Shown here: positions 30,769 through 41,969 of the stretch, piece by piece
How positions within the stretch are numbered: position 1 is the first letter of the stretch
How the letters are laid out: each line of letters starts with the position of its first letter
NCBI GenBank assembly: GCA_946122785.1
Contig: CAMGYJ010000008.1
Location: 59,192,877 to 59,256,876, forward strand
Reading direction: 5' to 3'
Source of the DNA: Linum tenue
Lineage: Eukaryota > Streptophyta > Magnoliopsida > Malpighiales > Linaceae
Length of the DNA stretch: 64,000 bases
Translations under genes and position numbers: made by a program
The notes under the pieces: model-generated
What the model was told of the DNA's origin: nothing
Seen by the model: the letters and a program-made list of their open reading frames with translations, nothing else
The model's database searches: none

Positions 30769-31140
30769 GTATCAGAGCCCCGTTCAAACTCACCGGCGAT
30801 TTGAGGGATTTTATTTCGTTTTTACTGTTCATGAGCAAAAAAAGGAAAAAAGAATTTCATCGGCCACAAAGTTAAACGTGGGTTGAAAAAAAATATCTTG
30901 GATTTTGGTTTTTGTATTTTTGGTTCAAATCAGCGTCAAGAGGTGGTATTAGAGCCTCGTTCAAACTCAACGGCGATTTGAGGTATTTTATTTTGTTTTT
31001 ACTGTTCACAGTAATGTTCATGAGGAAAAAAAGGAAAAATTTTTGTTCATCGGCCACAAAGTTAAACATGGGTTGAAAAAAAAGAATATCTTGGATTTTG
31101 GTTTTTGTATTTGTGGTTTAAATCAGTGTCAACAGAGTGG
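30769..31140 (+). repeat. Tandem duplication of about 180 bp containing the primer site
   Basis: Unit 1 (30769-30946) starts TATCAGAGCC and unit 2 (30947-31140) starts TATTAGAGCC. Both continue with TCAAACTCA, CGGCGATTTGAGG, CATCGGCCACAAAGTTAAAC and ATATCTTGGATTTTGGTTTT. Unit 2 carries a small extra insertion. The first ten bases are the core of an initiator-Met primer site. Confidence 0.8.
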
Positions 31141-31372
31141 CGAGGAAGACAAAAAAGATGCAAATCATGGAGTCAAACATTGAAGAGGCTATGAGAGAGA
31201 TATTAGCATAGATGGCTCAGGTGGGAGCTATGCTTCAAACTAGGGTTGAATAGAGTTCGAGTGATGAGGAGGAGCAAGCGAATTTGGAAGCAGAGAAACC
31301 GTTGATCAACTGTCCCGAAGTGCAGAAGGAAGATGGAGATTCCTACGATTGGTCGCGGTAGAAAAGGAGCAT
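31137..31372 (+). pseudogene. Start of a chromovirus-type gag remnant
   Basis: The frame reads ARKTKKMQIMESNIEEAMREILA, stop, MAQVGAMLQTRVE, stop, SSSDEEEQANLEAE. Two TAG codons interrupt it where Gln and Glu would be expected. The composition fits the N-terminus of plant chromovirus gag, but the core domain is absent. Confidence 0.45.
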
Positions 31373-31549
31373 ATGGTTTATGGCGATCCTTTTTATGATG
31401 ATCTTTCTTGCATAATTCCACTAGCTTGGAGGACCGTCGCTGCAAAACAAGGCACGAAGACTGCGGTGCTAGCAGAAGAGGAACGAGGCTTTGCTAGAGA
31501 GGAGCAAGGACGTAATGTTCATCTTTTTGTGGATAATTGTCTTTTCTTT

Positions 31550-31671
31550 CAGTGGAAGTACAGGAAGAAGGGATAGGAAGACGATGAACCTTGCTGGAGG
31601 ACTAAAGATAATTTGATTTGGAAGCCAGGATGGAAACCTTTGAGGACAAAACTTCTTCACTGGGGAGGGGC
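31550..31671 (+). pseudogene. Possible chromodomain tail and polypurine tract of element G
   Basis: QWKYRKKG, stop, EDDEPCW and KPLRTKLLHW resemble the worn C-terminus of a chromovirus integrase (W-x-x-x-x-EEATWE, then F/W-x-LRT-L). The purine tract TGGGGAGGGGC (31661-31671) lies directly before the LTR. The identification is tentative. Confidence 0.35.
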
Positions 31672-32153
31672 TGATGTGATCCCGTTGCAGAAGGAATACT
31701 CGTCCAACATGGGCAAATACCCGATGGGGTACTTTGGAGAGGAGACCGGGTATTTTGAAGAAGACACGGGTAATTCATAACAGAAGCACCCCCGGCCGGT
31801 GCATGTAAATACCCGACCGGGTATTTTGACCGGGTTTTTGGTCCTTCCGATTTTTGTTACATTTTGTGTAGAATTGTTTTCCTTTTTTGGTGTTTTCATT
31901 ATGTTTATTTTCCATACCTATTGAAAGGGTTGTAAGCCACGAATTTTAGCAAACTATTCAGATTATTCAAAAGTTTGATAATGGAAAAATCCTTTTCGGT
32001 TCATTGAGTTTTTACTCGTGGATTTTGTGCGTGTTTGTTGGTGGATCTCCAGCATTCAAGCGAGATTTGTATCAATCAGGTATTCCCCTTGATTGTGGTC
32101 GAGTTGCTACCCTTATATTATTCGAGCTTTCTCCCGATTTCGTGTTGAGATTG
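31672..32153 (+). repeat. 3' LTR of element G (truncated by CACTA insertion)
   Basis: The LTR begins TGATGTGATCCCG. At 31700-31842 it carries AATACCCGACCGGGTATTTT and related words, the same palindrome type as the LTRs of elements F and I. The LTR end was not found. Confidence 0.55.
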
Positions 32154-32189
32154 CACTACAATTCGGCCTATTGTGATGGTAGATTTTTG

Positions 32190-32540
32190 TCATATTAGTC
32201 GTATGTTTTGTCAAGTTAGGTTTATTATGTCAAAGACTTTGTCATAGCGTATTGTCATTTAATCTTTGTTAGTATAGGTCAAATGTGACAAATTTTTAAC
32301 ATTCAGTTGTCACATTTGTTGTATGATATTGTGACAAACTCTTGTGTCGTATAAATGGTAAAAAAGTGATGACTATTTTTGTCACAATAAGGGTGAGGTT
32401 TGTCACATTTGGACTTTGGTTTATCAGTTGAGCTCATGTTCTAGCTAGTCTACTGTGACAAATGAAGATTTTATGATGAAATATTTTGTCATTAGTTTTG
32501 TCATAATTTGCTGATTTTGTTAGAATTTTTATTCATACTT
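32190..32540. repeat. Subterminal TTTGTCA/TGTCAC repeats of the CACTA element
   Basis: Words such as TTTGTCATA, TGTGACAAA and TTGTCACATTTG occur about a dozen times in both orientations. In En/Spm elements comparable subterminal motifs bind the TNPA-type protein. A matching set occurs at the right end (about 41290-41680). Confidence 0.65.
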
Positions 32541-32939
32541 AACGATTATACAAAAAATATATTTTGCCATTACTTCATGTTATGATGAGTTTTTGTTGTC
32601 GTGTAAGGTGTTGTAAGTGCCTTGCCTCTAGTCAAATATGACAAGAGCAATATTGATTAGGTAATGTACAATAAAGTGACATATTGACTTTGACATTACA
32701 TCTGAACTGATACAAGAATGGTATAATTCGAAATTAAACTTGCATTGCTTTAATAGGTAAGCATCCCGACAGAGTACTAACCAAAAATTCAAAATATTAC
32801 AACCATTCCAAGCATTCTAACTCCTTGTTCACCATAACATAAAATACCAGTAAAATCAGCCCCAATATTCTAACTTGTTCACACACAAAATATTAGTTTT
32901 TTTCCAACTTCTTTTCTTCACCGTAACAAAAAATAACAC

Positions 32940-35900
32940 ATCCGTACACCGACCTCCATTTTCATCTAGCTCTTGAAGCTGAGGCAGGGTAGTTACCTTA
33001 GTCTTGCCAGATCATTTATGGGTTACTTGGTGAGTAATCACTAACAGTTGAATTTGTAGCTTTTCCTAGGCGGCTTTCAGCTGCTGCATCTCCTCTTATA
33101 GTTTCTCAAACTTCTCCTCCTGGACGTGTATCTTTTCTTCATGAAGTTGTATCTTCTCACCTGGCTTTTCAGCTGCTCCTCCTGACTTTGTATCTTTGCC
33201 TCAAACTCTTTGTTTTTTCTCTCTTCTTTAGCTCTTGCTTCCTCCAATTCTACTTGGAATTCTCGCTCCTTAGTGGACCTTGGGTTCTCCTCTATACTTC
33301 ACCTTTTTCTTCATAACCATATCAACAATATCACGGCCTAGTATAGGCTTCCCATCTGCCTTTGCTTGTGCCTGAATGGACTTCATCTCCAACTATACAT
33401 TTTGGAAAACAAAATGTTCACCAAATAGCTCACATTATTTGCTAGGAACTAATTATAAACTAACAATGAGATTCATGAGAATAGCTCGAATAATTTTTCA
33501 TAGGCTCCTCGGAGACCCAACTTCCATTAGCCCTCTGATACCTCCATGTCAGTTGGTTGCTCCTGTTCTGTTTGCTCCTGCTGCTTTTTCTTCATCTACT
33601 ACTTCTTCTTCTCCTATTGAATGTCAGAATACAATTTTTTGTGTCAACTAAAAACTTGGTGATCAATAAAGTTATTTTTTACTTATGGACATAAATGTTC
33701 CATCGACTTCTAGTTAGAGAGCTTACCATATCATATAGTCTCTAATCAAGTGATTTAGCACCTGCGGTGTGTGCATAAGGTTGCTTACTCTTGTTAACTT
33801 TATTTTGTGCACTTCGCTTTTGCATTCGACAAATATCATAGATAAGCGACCATTGATTGCAAGGCAAGCATCCACATGACATTGAGGATCAAATTGTCAC
33901 ATTCTCTTGCCCGAAAAGCTTCACTCTCTAAGTGATCACCCAACATATGCCAGTCATCTATATTCATGTGCACAGGAGGGTGGCTCGCACGAAACTACAC
34001 CACAATATAACACCGACTAGAGTCCAAGTTTTTAAACTCTAGCCGGGTGCAGTATAGAGCAAGTATTTAGATATCGACCCGGGACGATCCGTCTACCCCT
34101 ACTTCAGTTGTTTTAATCATTATCTAGCAAAAAAGTTTTGGTTGAAAAGTTTGCTAATTGTAATAAAATAGGACAAGAGTAAATGGTTTTGAAAACTCTT
34201 TTGTGGAAGGATCACTCGGGTGTCGCTTCCCCCTAACTACTACCATGATATGTGAATTGGAACGATTGTTTTGGTCAAGGTAACCGCGAACCACAGAGGG
34301 ATGCATATATGGTCGGAGACCACAATCTTAATTACTAAACCGAGGTAAACATTAAAGCCCGTGTCACTCGACCCTCTCGGTTTAGGCAATCGGTAGTTGA
34401 CTTACTCCATCACTAAACTCAAAGGTTGGACAGCTTAATCGCGATTAACCGATTTGCTCAATTCAACATTGAGGGTTGCCCTAAATTAACCTAGTTAGGT
34501 GGCTTTAAAAGCTGAAGGAAAACCAACTCAATTGAGTCTTCCTTGGAAGGGAGATTTTCCTCTCTAAGCTAGGTTAAGGTGCTAATTAGATTGCTAGCAC
34601 CAACATGCACAAACCTAAAGGTGCTAAGCACAATTATGCACAATCCTTAGTTTGCTAAGCACCTAAATGCACAAACCAAAGGATGCTAAGCACAAAACAT
34701 GCACAACCCTTAGGTTGCTAAGCACAAGCATACACAATTAACATGAATAATACCTCAATTATTGAATTAAACAATACCCAATGACAATCATGCAATTCAC
34801 ATAAAAGAAACTACATGGTAGAGTTAGGGTTTCACAACACCCAAGTGAAAGAAGATCTACTCCATGCTAGAAATAGGAAAAACACAAAGAGAAGAAGAGG
34901 AAACCATCTTGGAGGATGCTCCCAATCTTCTTGGCCCTTGTGTTGAACTTTCCTTGGAGGAAATCTTCCCAAAATTCACCTTGAAGCAAAACCCTAGCCT
35001 TCTTCTCCCTTGGTTCGTGTTTCTCTCTCTAGAAATCTGAAGAAGGCTTTTCACACAAAGTGGGCTCTCCCCTCTCTCCTACTTTCAGCTCCTCTTTTAA
35101 ACCAGAGACGAGCTGAGTTCACGACCGTGAACCACGAAACGTGTCCGTGAACTGCAGGCGTGCGCCAAAACGCACTGTTTCGATCACTCCTGTTCACGGT
35201 TAGCAGCCTCCGTTCACGGTCTCAGTGACCGTGAACTCACATTGCATCAGTAACCTCAGTTTTGGATCTGGACGCCTCGCGATTCACGGTCAAGGGTTCT
35301 TCTTCACGGTCGTGCAAGACCGTGAACTGGCCCTTTTTCACCTCTTCTCCCGGTTTTCAATTCTTTTCGTCCAACTTTCGACTCTGAGGATGGTTTTACC
35401 TATTAAACCCTGAAAGACACTAAAAAACAAGAAACCTAGCGTAAAACCAACCTTTTAGGAGTGAATTTGCCACAAACACCTAAGTAAAACGGGGGCAAAA
35501 CATGTACAATTAGGCCCGAATCAGAGGGTTTGTCCTAGTTGTCTTAGGGTCTTTCAGGTAGTGAGTGTGCATCTGATGCTTGTAATCGATAAACCGCTTG
35601 TGCATTCACTTCTCCATAATCCTCCTTGCATCTTAACCTATTGTGTCTATATCAAATTCTTCCTACATACCAAAGAACTTATATAAGCGAAAAAAATTCT
35701 AAATTTGTCTATACAATAGCTATAGCTTCTTGAATAAAGAATGCTTGTCTGCTGCATTCAACTTTGACCAGTAGTACTTCGTTATTAGGGCCATCAATCG
35801 TGTTACAACGCCTAACTCTGTCTTCATCATACTCTCAATTGGGCCTACGAATGACTACTTATTCTCCATAATGAAGATTCCATCAATTTTAGCTCCAGTC

Positions 35901-36250
35901 CTGGTTCTCTTCATAATCTCATACCCTTTGGATAGACCCCTATTTTTACTCGTATTAGTTCCTTCTACGCTAGTGGAAAGGGTACCTTCCACGCCCTCCT
36001 GACTAGATTCCTCTGCCTCACAATTGGGATTCTGATTGGTTGCAGTTGGATGCACAGTCTCTGTGGGCTCAGATTCCATGTTCTCTTGGGTTTCTCTTGG
36101 ATGCACAGTATCCGCGTTTACAGATTCAGCATACCTAGCAGGCTCATGGGGCACCTTTTGTTTATCTTGAGACCCGGTAATAACTCCCCAAAGGCGCTTC
36201 CTTGCTCATACCCATGCTTTTCTTGCGGCCGCCATACCTGCATACTGTTC
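32940..36250 (-). pseudogene. Ptta/En-Spm-type (Transposase_24) CACTA gene, split by a solo LTR
   Basis: Reading right to left, the segments are GYEIMKRTRTGAKIDGIFIM (36154-35855), FIDYKHQMHTHYLKDPKTT (to 35529), then after the solo LTR NPPVHMNIDDWHMLGDHLES. A linker with several stops follows, then MKSIQAQAKADGKPILGRDI and a Glu/Lys/Gln coiled coil to about 32990. This order matches the plant CACTA accessory protein: a G-x-TR...G+KI-V-F start, a HYK..P core, W..L..+..S, then a coiled coil. Stops show it is dead. Confidence 0.7.
33981..35523 (-). repeat. Solo LTR, 1543 bp, in the CACTA element
   Basis: Read on the minus strand it runs TGATTCGGGCC...CGTGCGAGCCA. The 5-bp duplication GAGGG flanks it (33976-33980 and 35524-35528), and both sides continue the same CACTA gene. 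There is no internal region, so it arose by LTR-LTR recombination. It shares ACATGTTTTGCCCC near its start with the Athila-like family and has TTCACGGTC/GACCGTGAA inverted repeats at 35105-35335. It also contains a run of about six TGCTTAGCA-type units (34580-34735). Confidence 0.93.
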
Positions 36251-37384
36251 ATATACAAAAAAAAAAAAAAAAAAGCAAGACAAAGTGATAAATTATCAAA
36301 CATTGATAACAAACATTGCAACTGATGGAGCAAAACTTAGACACAAATTGTCAACGTATATAATTTATTATGTGTGTGTGTGTCATGACTATAACAAAGT
36401 CTGAAAATTTTCAATGTAAACATCTACATCTAGGCATCAAAAAATCTGTGTCATGAATAGCTATAAGGAGCAAAAAATTTATGCCAAAATGTACTGCTAG
36501 GCATCTTCCTCGTCATTGGATGAACCCTTTTGCAGCAAAAAAAATTAAATTCAAAAGAGTATATTACATACATCTTTGCTCAAGAACTCTTGTGCAGTAG
36601 TAGGCAAGAGTCTTGGACGAACACATGGTGATCATGGCTTTTAATGCCAGTAACAGACCTACCATCACTAGTCACACATCGAGATGTATTAGATGCGTAA
36701 GCATCGGGGAACTTTATAGACCTGCACTTGTCACAAAATGCCTTTCGTTGTGACATACTTACGGTGTATAAAGGTTGTGGCATTTTATAAGTTCTACTAA
36801 CCATCACCTGAGTAACTCTTTCCTAATACGCATTTATTTCAAATCACGCTAGCACTGTTGTATATATGTTCTTTCCCTTGATATTTAGCATGGTAGATAT
36901 CACATTCTCACTAATATTTTTTTTTTCATAATGCATTACATTTCAGTTATGCCTGAACTCTATAGTTTTCTAATATGGCAAGCTCCAAGACGAAGCTTTG
37001 ATTTTCTAGTTTTGAACAATATCAGAATAACCCATTTTCCTATTCCCACTATTGCTGATTACGGAATCAGTTTCAAATGCCATCTTAATTTGCTGAAAAA
37101 GCTCCTCTCCTGATAACAGTCTGGGTTTACCTCTAAGTTCATGCTTCCCATCATATTTACAGATTTTCTCCTCCTATGGTCAGTGGCCAACCATCTTCGA
37201 TGGCCCATGTAACACTCTTTATGTCCAAATTCCAAATGTTGGTAACATGTCCCACAATTACAGACAGGACAAGCTAATTTTCTCTTTGTACACCAGCACG
37301 ATAGCAATTCATATGCAGGGAAATATTTTATTGTCCATAGCAACGCAACTTGTAAACAAAATGTTTCGTTAGAGTGTGCGTCAT

Positions 37385-37836
37385 TGATGACTACATATTT
37401 ACACATGTTCTACCACTCATTATTGATTGTTTAGCTTGGTGTTTATCATACTTTGGCCTATTTTATGCTAGGTTATTTTCCTTTATCACATTTTAGGTCC
37501 TATCACGTAAAGTGAAGCAAACCGCAAGTTTCAAGTCAATCATAGATCATTTGGCAACTCGGCAGAAGAAACTCGGGCATGATCTGAATATGAATGCAGT
37601 TATACCTCATTTTGTGACCAAATAATCATGTAATCTTGTCATTAAAAGAAAGAGGACGAGACTACAGCGTCTGGGGTCATACGACACCTGATTTCGGGGG
37701 AGAAACGAAGAATCAAAGATAGGGGACCCAAAATTGTGAAATACCCGGCCAGTAGGTTCAAAATACCAGATAGGGTATTTCTATCAGAAGACCCCTCGGT
37801 TAGGAGGTTCAAATTACCCGACCGGGTATCTGCCCC
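37385..37836 (+). repeat. Truncated 5' LTR of element F
   Basis: It starts TGATGACTACATATTTACACATG. Its last part is the palindromic ATTACCCGACCGGGTATC, after which sequence jumps to ACAAATTGTCCACCCAGTATG. That matches copy D at about 13455, in the 3' noncoding region. Confidence 0.9.
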
Positions 37837-38285
37837 CTTACAAATTGTCCACCCAGTATGCTTTGAATCACCAGTCTTTAGATTGATATGCAACGTAGGG
37901 AGGTTAGTGTAGCACTACGAAGGATGTTGATGCGTTGAGAAGTTTCCTTTCTTCATCGTGTGTTGGTTGATTGTGATATTTAGTGATCTTAGGACACTTG
38001 AATCGTGTGGTATCGATGACTCTAAATGTCATGGACTCCTGTATCATGTTTTGAAAAATGTGCTCTAAACTGTTCTTTCAAAATAAGGTCCCCCAAGTGA
38101 AAATCGGTGAAAGTGTGTGTAAGGGGAGACGGGAATCCATTCCTAACTTCCACCTACTACCTCCAGCTCCCTTACACCTCTTTCCCCCACATGAGGCTTA
38201 AGACATCTGCTCCCGGCATGGCTGGTAAGAGCCAGGCGCCCTCAAAACCTTTACTAGGTGGGAGCCCCGTTTTTTGGAAATGACA

Positions 38286-38346
38286 GGTTGGAACCCTTGC
38301 AAGCATAAAAAAACAAGAAAATGAAAAAAAGAGTGGGGTTCCAACC
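38286..38346 (+). other. Conserved 3' hairpin 2 with A-rich loop (element F)
   Basis: GGTTGGAACCC (38286-38296) pairs with GGGTTCCAACC (38336-38346) around an A-rich loop. Confidence 0.65.
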
Positions 38347-38654
38347 ATATTTAAAGGGGAAAAAAGAGCACCTAAAAATTTGAGTCCATGATTTTCTAGT
38401 TTTTTAGAGTCGCTTTATTTACAGATCATTTGTCATAAGACCACTACTTGGTATGATCCCGATTCAGGACTAGAGATCCCGCCAAAGAAGTTAGGAGGTG
38501 TCTTGTGCATTGGTTGACCTCGTAAGCTGCTAAATGACCTAAGAAGTCCTCTACCGACGATCGGGGTTTCATGTTGTTGTAAGGGTCTGGAGAGTTGCAT
38601 TGGTTTCATTCAGCTTTGCTTGGGGACAAGCAAACAGTTAAGTGTTGGGGGATT

Positions 38655-40120
38655 TGAAGACTACATATTTCCACATGTTTGACCCCTCATTTATTGATTG
38701 TTTAGCTTGGTGTTTATAATAATTTGGCCTATGTTACGCTAGTTTCAAGCCAATTAGAGGTCATTTTATGCTATTTCCACATATTTCCTTTGTCACATTT
38801 CAGGCCCTATCACGTAAAGTGACGTATAGGTGCAAGTTTCAAGTCAATTAGAGATCATTTGGCGACTCGGGGGAAGAAACTTTGGCATGACCTAAAGAAG
38901 AATGGATTTCTACCTCATTTTTGACAAAAATAATCATGTAATTTTTTCATGAGCGTCTGGGATCAAAAGGTACCTGATTTGGAGTCCGAATGGGGGAGAA
39001 ACGAAGTATCAAAGACAGGGGACCCGAATTTGTGAAATACTCGGTCAGTAGGTCGCGTATTTTGAAAATATGATAGGATATTTCGATCAGAAGACCCCCC
39101 CGGTCAGGAGGTTCAAATTACCCGGACGGGTATCTGAAAAACCTGACCGGGTAGTCCCCCTTTTGCATAGGAAAGTGACCCGGAGTGTTTTGAAGATCCC
39201 CTGTCACCAAATACAATTACCGAACGGGTAATATGACCGGGGAACTTGCAAAAGTGGGTATAAAAGCATGTTTTGTGGATTTTTGGAGAGAGAGAGAGAG
39301 TTGGGCTTTGGTTCCTAAACACCCAAGGGACGAACCAAAGAGAGAGGGGGCGATTTGAGGCAGAATTGGCGAGTTCTTCGGCTTGGAAGCTCGAGGAACA
39401 AGTCCGGACATGAAGATTAAAGATCTGGAAAGTTATACTGTATTCTCTCTATTATCTATGAAGTAACTTCCCTAATTCCCTTGACTTAGATTTTGAGGAA
39501 CCCTAGATTTGTATGCTAGGAAGAGTGGTATGAACTCGAATTCATGATGGATTGACATTTTATATTCATTTGTGATTCCTGCTTTGACCTAGAATGATAT
39601 TCTATGTATAGGTTCAAAGAGCATCCTGAATAGGAATTGGTGAATCGACAACTTTAGTGGAGAAGTCGATTCACTGCTATGTAGTGGATTTGAAATCCAG
39701 TAGAGGAAGTTTCGTGTGATAGTGCCTCGATTAGCTTACGCCGGTGGAAGTTAGTCGTTAGCCGAGTATTCAAAATGAAAGGGTCTGGAACACTTTAGTC
39801 GAGACTACAGACTGTTAGAGAACTTTCCGCAGTATTGATGTTAGCTGAATTGAATTTGGTGAATTTCAACTTGGCTTAAATACAATCTAGGGGGAATCAT
39901 ACCTAAGTGAGTTCCCAACCTGTAATTAGATTAACTTTAACTGTAGTTTGCTAGAGTAGTTATAGTTCTTATATCTTAATATGGTTTTCTAGACAATGAA
40001 TTGAAGCTGAGTAATAGTAACTCTAGAGACCCGTGGATTCGATATTTATTACTTGTGCCACTATACTGCAGTCCCTTTCATTAGTCACACATGGCCATTG
40101 TTAGGAGTTATAGCAAGTCT
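38655..40120 (+). repeat. 3' LTR of element F
   Basis: This 1466-bp LTR begins TGAAGACTACATATTTCC and ends AGCAAGTCT. The palindrome section at 39020-39240 holds ACCCGGACGGGTA and CCGAACGGGTAA variants. It is followed by GTCAT. Confidence 0.88.
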
Positions 40121-41693
40121 GTCATACGTACTAACCCCATCTTCTCATAACTCTTTTATCTTCTCTATAACGGACTCTAAGTACACATATATATTATTAC
40201 AAGGTGATTTTTCACTAGGTATAGGGACACTAAGGATAAAAAGGGTTTTGTCATACATTTCCGGGGGGAGATTGTATGGTATCAACACCACATGGTACAT
40301 GCAATAACTAGTGCTCATGGTCCCAAACGGGTTGAACCTATCACTAAGAAAAGCAAGACAGACATTCATATGGTCTTCTGCGAACCAACTATGATCCTCA
40401 TCGAATTGTTTCCATGTTTTTGCATCCGCTAGATGTTTTAGTACGTCATCATCGACATGCAAGTCCTTGTGCCACCTCATGTCTTTAGCATCTTCGTTAG
40501 TCATATACAATCTTTCGAGCCTGTCTTTTAGTGGGAAATACCTAGATTTTTTGGGCTACATTTTTCTGTTTACTAGATATGTATCTAGGCTCTTTACATT
40601 TTGGGCATGTTTCAGCAGATTGTAGAGGACCTCTATAGAGTACACAATGGTTTGGGCTGGCATCTACAACGGTGTAACCGAACCCTGGATCATGCATGCA
40701 CCGCTTCACTTGGTATAAGAAAGAAGGAAGCGTCTCCCCAATTCGTAAAGCTTTCTTGAGTAGGTTTAGAATTAGGTTGAAATCTTAATCACTGTTGTTG
40801 GTTAACAGTTTCTTAGTCAACAATTTCATAACAAATGATAATTTGGAGAAGTTACCACATCCAGGATATAATGACAAAAAATATAATATAAACAGATGGG
40901 ATAATCGCTAATTACCTGAGTTAAGTTTCAATTCCTCCACCAACCCACCACAATCGGGTTCTGGAAAGAAGAGACAACGTCAAATACACATGCAACAGCA
41001 AAATCAAAGAAAGAAAAGGAGAGATAGAATCGATTAGATTTGATTCTTGTCCTAAATGCAGAATAAAAGAATGAATTATTATCTTCGATGATGCGCTATT
41101 CATGCCCTATATTGCATTCGTCGCTATGTTTTCGAGAGGAAGTTCAGGGTTATTCGAGTAGGGAGGAAGAGGAGTGGCTTTCCGGCTAACGAAGGGAAGG
41201 AGATGGAAAATTTCCCAACAATGAAAAGTTGCTCGCCAAACTCCAATTTTCACCCCGCTAAAATGAAATAGTATATGTTAATTGGGTAAAATGGTTATTC
41301 TGACAACTTAATTTGACATAACAAAAACTAACCCGTATATTCTGACAACCTGCATTTTGTCTGCTCGCCTTGGGAATAATAATCCATATTATGAAAAAAT
41401 GGTTTGTCATTTAAACATGTCATGACGACAACTACTTTGACGATAAATTTTTTCACTTTTAGTCCCATACATCTGGATATGGGACGCCTATTTTGACAAC
41501 AACATATATGATACAAGATGTTTGTCACATTACCCATCTACAATGACCAACACTAATGACAACACATTAACTTGTCACATTAGGAATCCAAAATAGGACG
41601 GATTTGAGTTTTTTCATATTACACTTTCTATTGTAACCAACCGTAAGCGACAAAAGTTAAGTTTTGTCACAAAAAACCAAATTTCTTGTAGTG

Positions 41694-41930
41694 TTTTCTA
41701 CAAGGGAAACTTAGTCTTATTCTCACTTTGCTCCAAACTACTATCTAACAAATCGGAAGGTTGGGAGTAGAACTAACCTAACCTAACTAATTCCACTACA
41801 AGAAATTATAGTTCTAGTAACACTTATTTGCGTGACATTTGATTGTCTGTCACATAAAACTGTTATTCGTGACACTCTTTTGTATATCTCACCTTAACTA
41901 GCTCTTTTTTCTTTGGCAATATTATGCCTG
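41694..41930. other. Spacer and a second CACTA terminus
   Basis: About 100 bases separate the CACTA right end from another terminus, CACTACAAGAAATTATAG (from 41794). That terminus is followed by GTGACATTTG and CTGTCAC words and points to the right. No matching far end was found, and the element is cut by copia sequence near 41940. Confidence 0.6.
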
Positions 41931-41969
41931 TAATTTATTAAAGGGTGACATACTTGGTGTGTCTACAAT

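Larger units (their letters stand above)
30290..32153 (+). mobile_element. Internally deleted chromovirus-like gypsy element G
   Basis: A 5' LTR-like segment (about 30290-30766) is followed by an initiator-Met-type primer site, a duplicated leader, a short gag start, a chromodomain-like tail, a purine tract and a 3' LTR (from 31672). Almost all of pol is missing. The 3' LTR is cut at 32153 by the CACTA element. The two LTRs can be aligned only loosely, so the element is old or the ends come from different subfamilies. Confidence 0.5.
37385..40120 (+). mobile_element. Internally deleted non-autonomous element F
   Basis: It is flanked by GTCAT on both sides (37380-37384 and 40121-40125), and the TNP2 frame rejoins across it. 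The 5' LTR stops at about 37836 inside its palindrome cluster and is fused to family 3' noncoding sequence. The primer site, ORF, hairpin 1 and most of the 5' LTR are therefore deleted. Hairpin 2, a polypurine tract (AAGTGTTGGGGGATT, 38640-38654) and a full 3' LTR remain. The last LTR base is T instead of A. Confidence 0.93.
36585..40890 (-). pseudogene. TNP2-type CACTA transposase, split by element F
   Basis: This family cuts and pastes CACTA elements. From right to left the N-terminal part (40890-40126) reads YYPGCGNFSKLSFVMKLL, PGFGYTVVDASPNHCVLY, DMRWHKDLHVDDDVLKH and STSYCMYHVVLIPYNLP. After element F it resumes at 37379 with NETFCLQVALLWTIKYFPAY, LACPVCNCGTC and CYMGHRRWL. The MHIEKN-like block (read CIMKKKNISENVISTMLNIKG) and KFPDAYASNTSRC with GIKSHDHHV follow. 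Several stops (for example in KEL*EDG) show it is non-functional. Confidence 0.9.
32154..41693 (-). mobile_element. CACTA (En/Spm) DNA transposon with two nested insertions
   Basis: The left terminus is CACTACAATTCGG (32154) and the right terminus is CCAAATTTCTTGTAGTG (to 41693), an inverted CACTACAA pair. Subterminal sequence on both sides is full of TGTCAC/TTTGTCA words. Both genes are on the minus strand, TNP2-type transposase at the right and a Ptta/Transposase_24-type gene at the left. The 3-bp flanks are TTG and TTT, a near match. Without the solo LTR and element F the transposon is about 5.3 kb. Confidence 0.85.
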
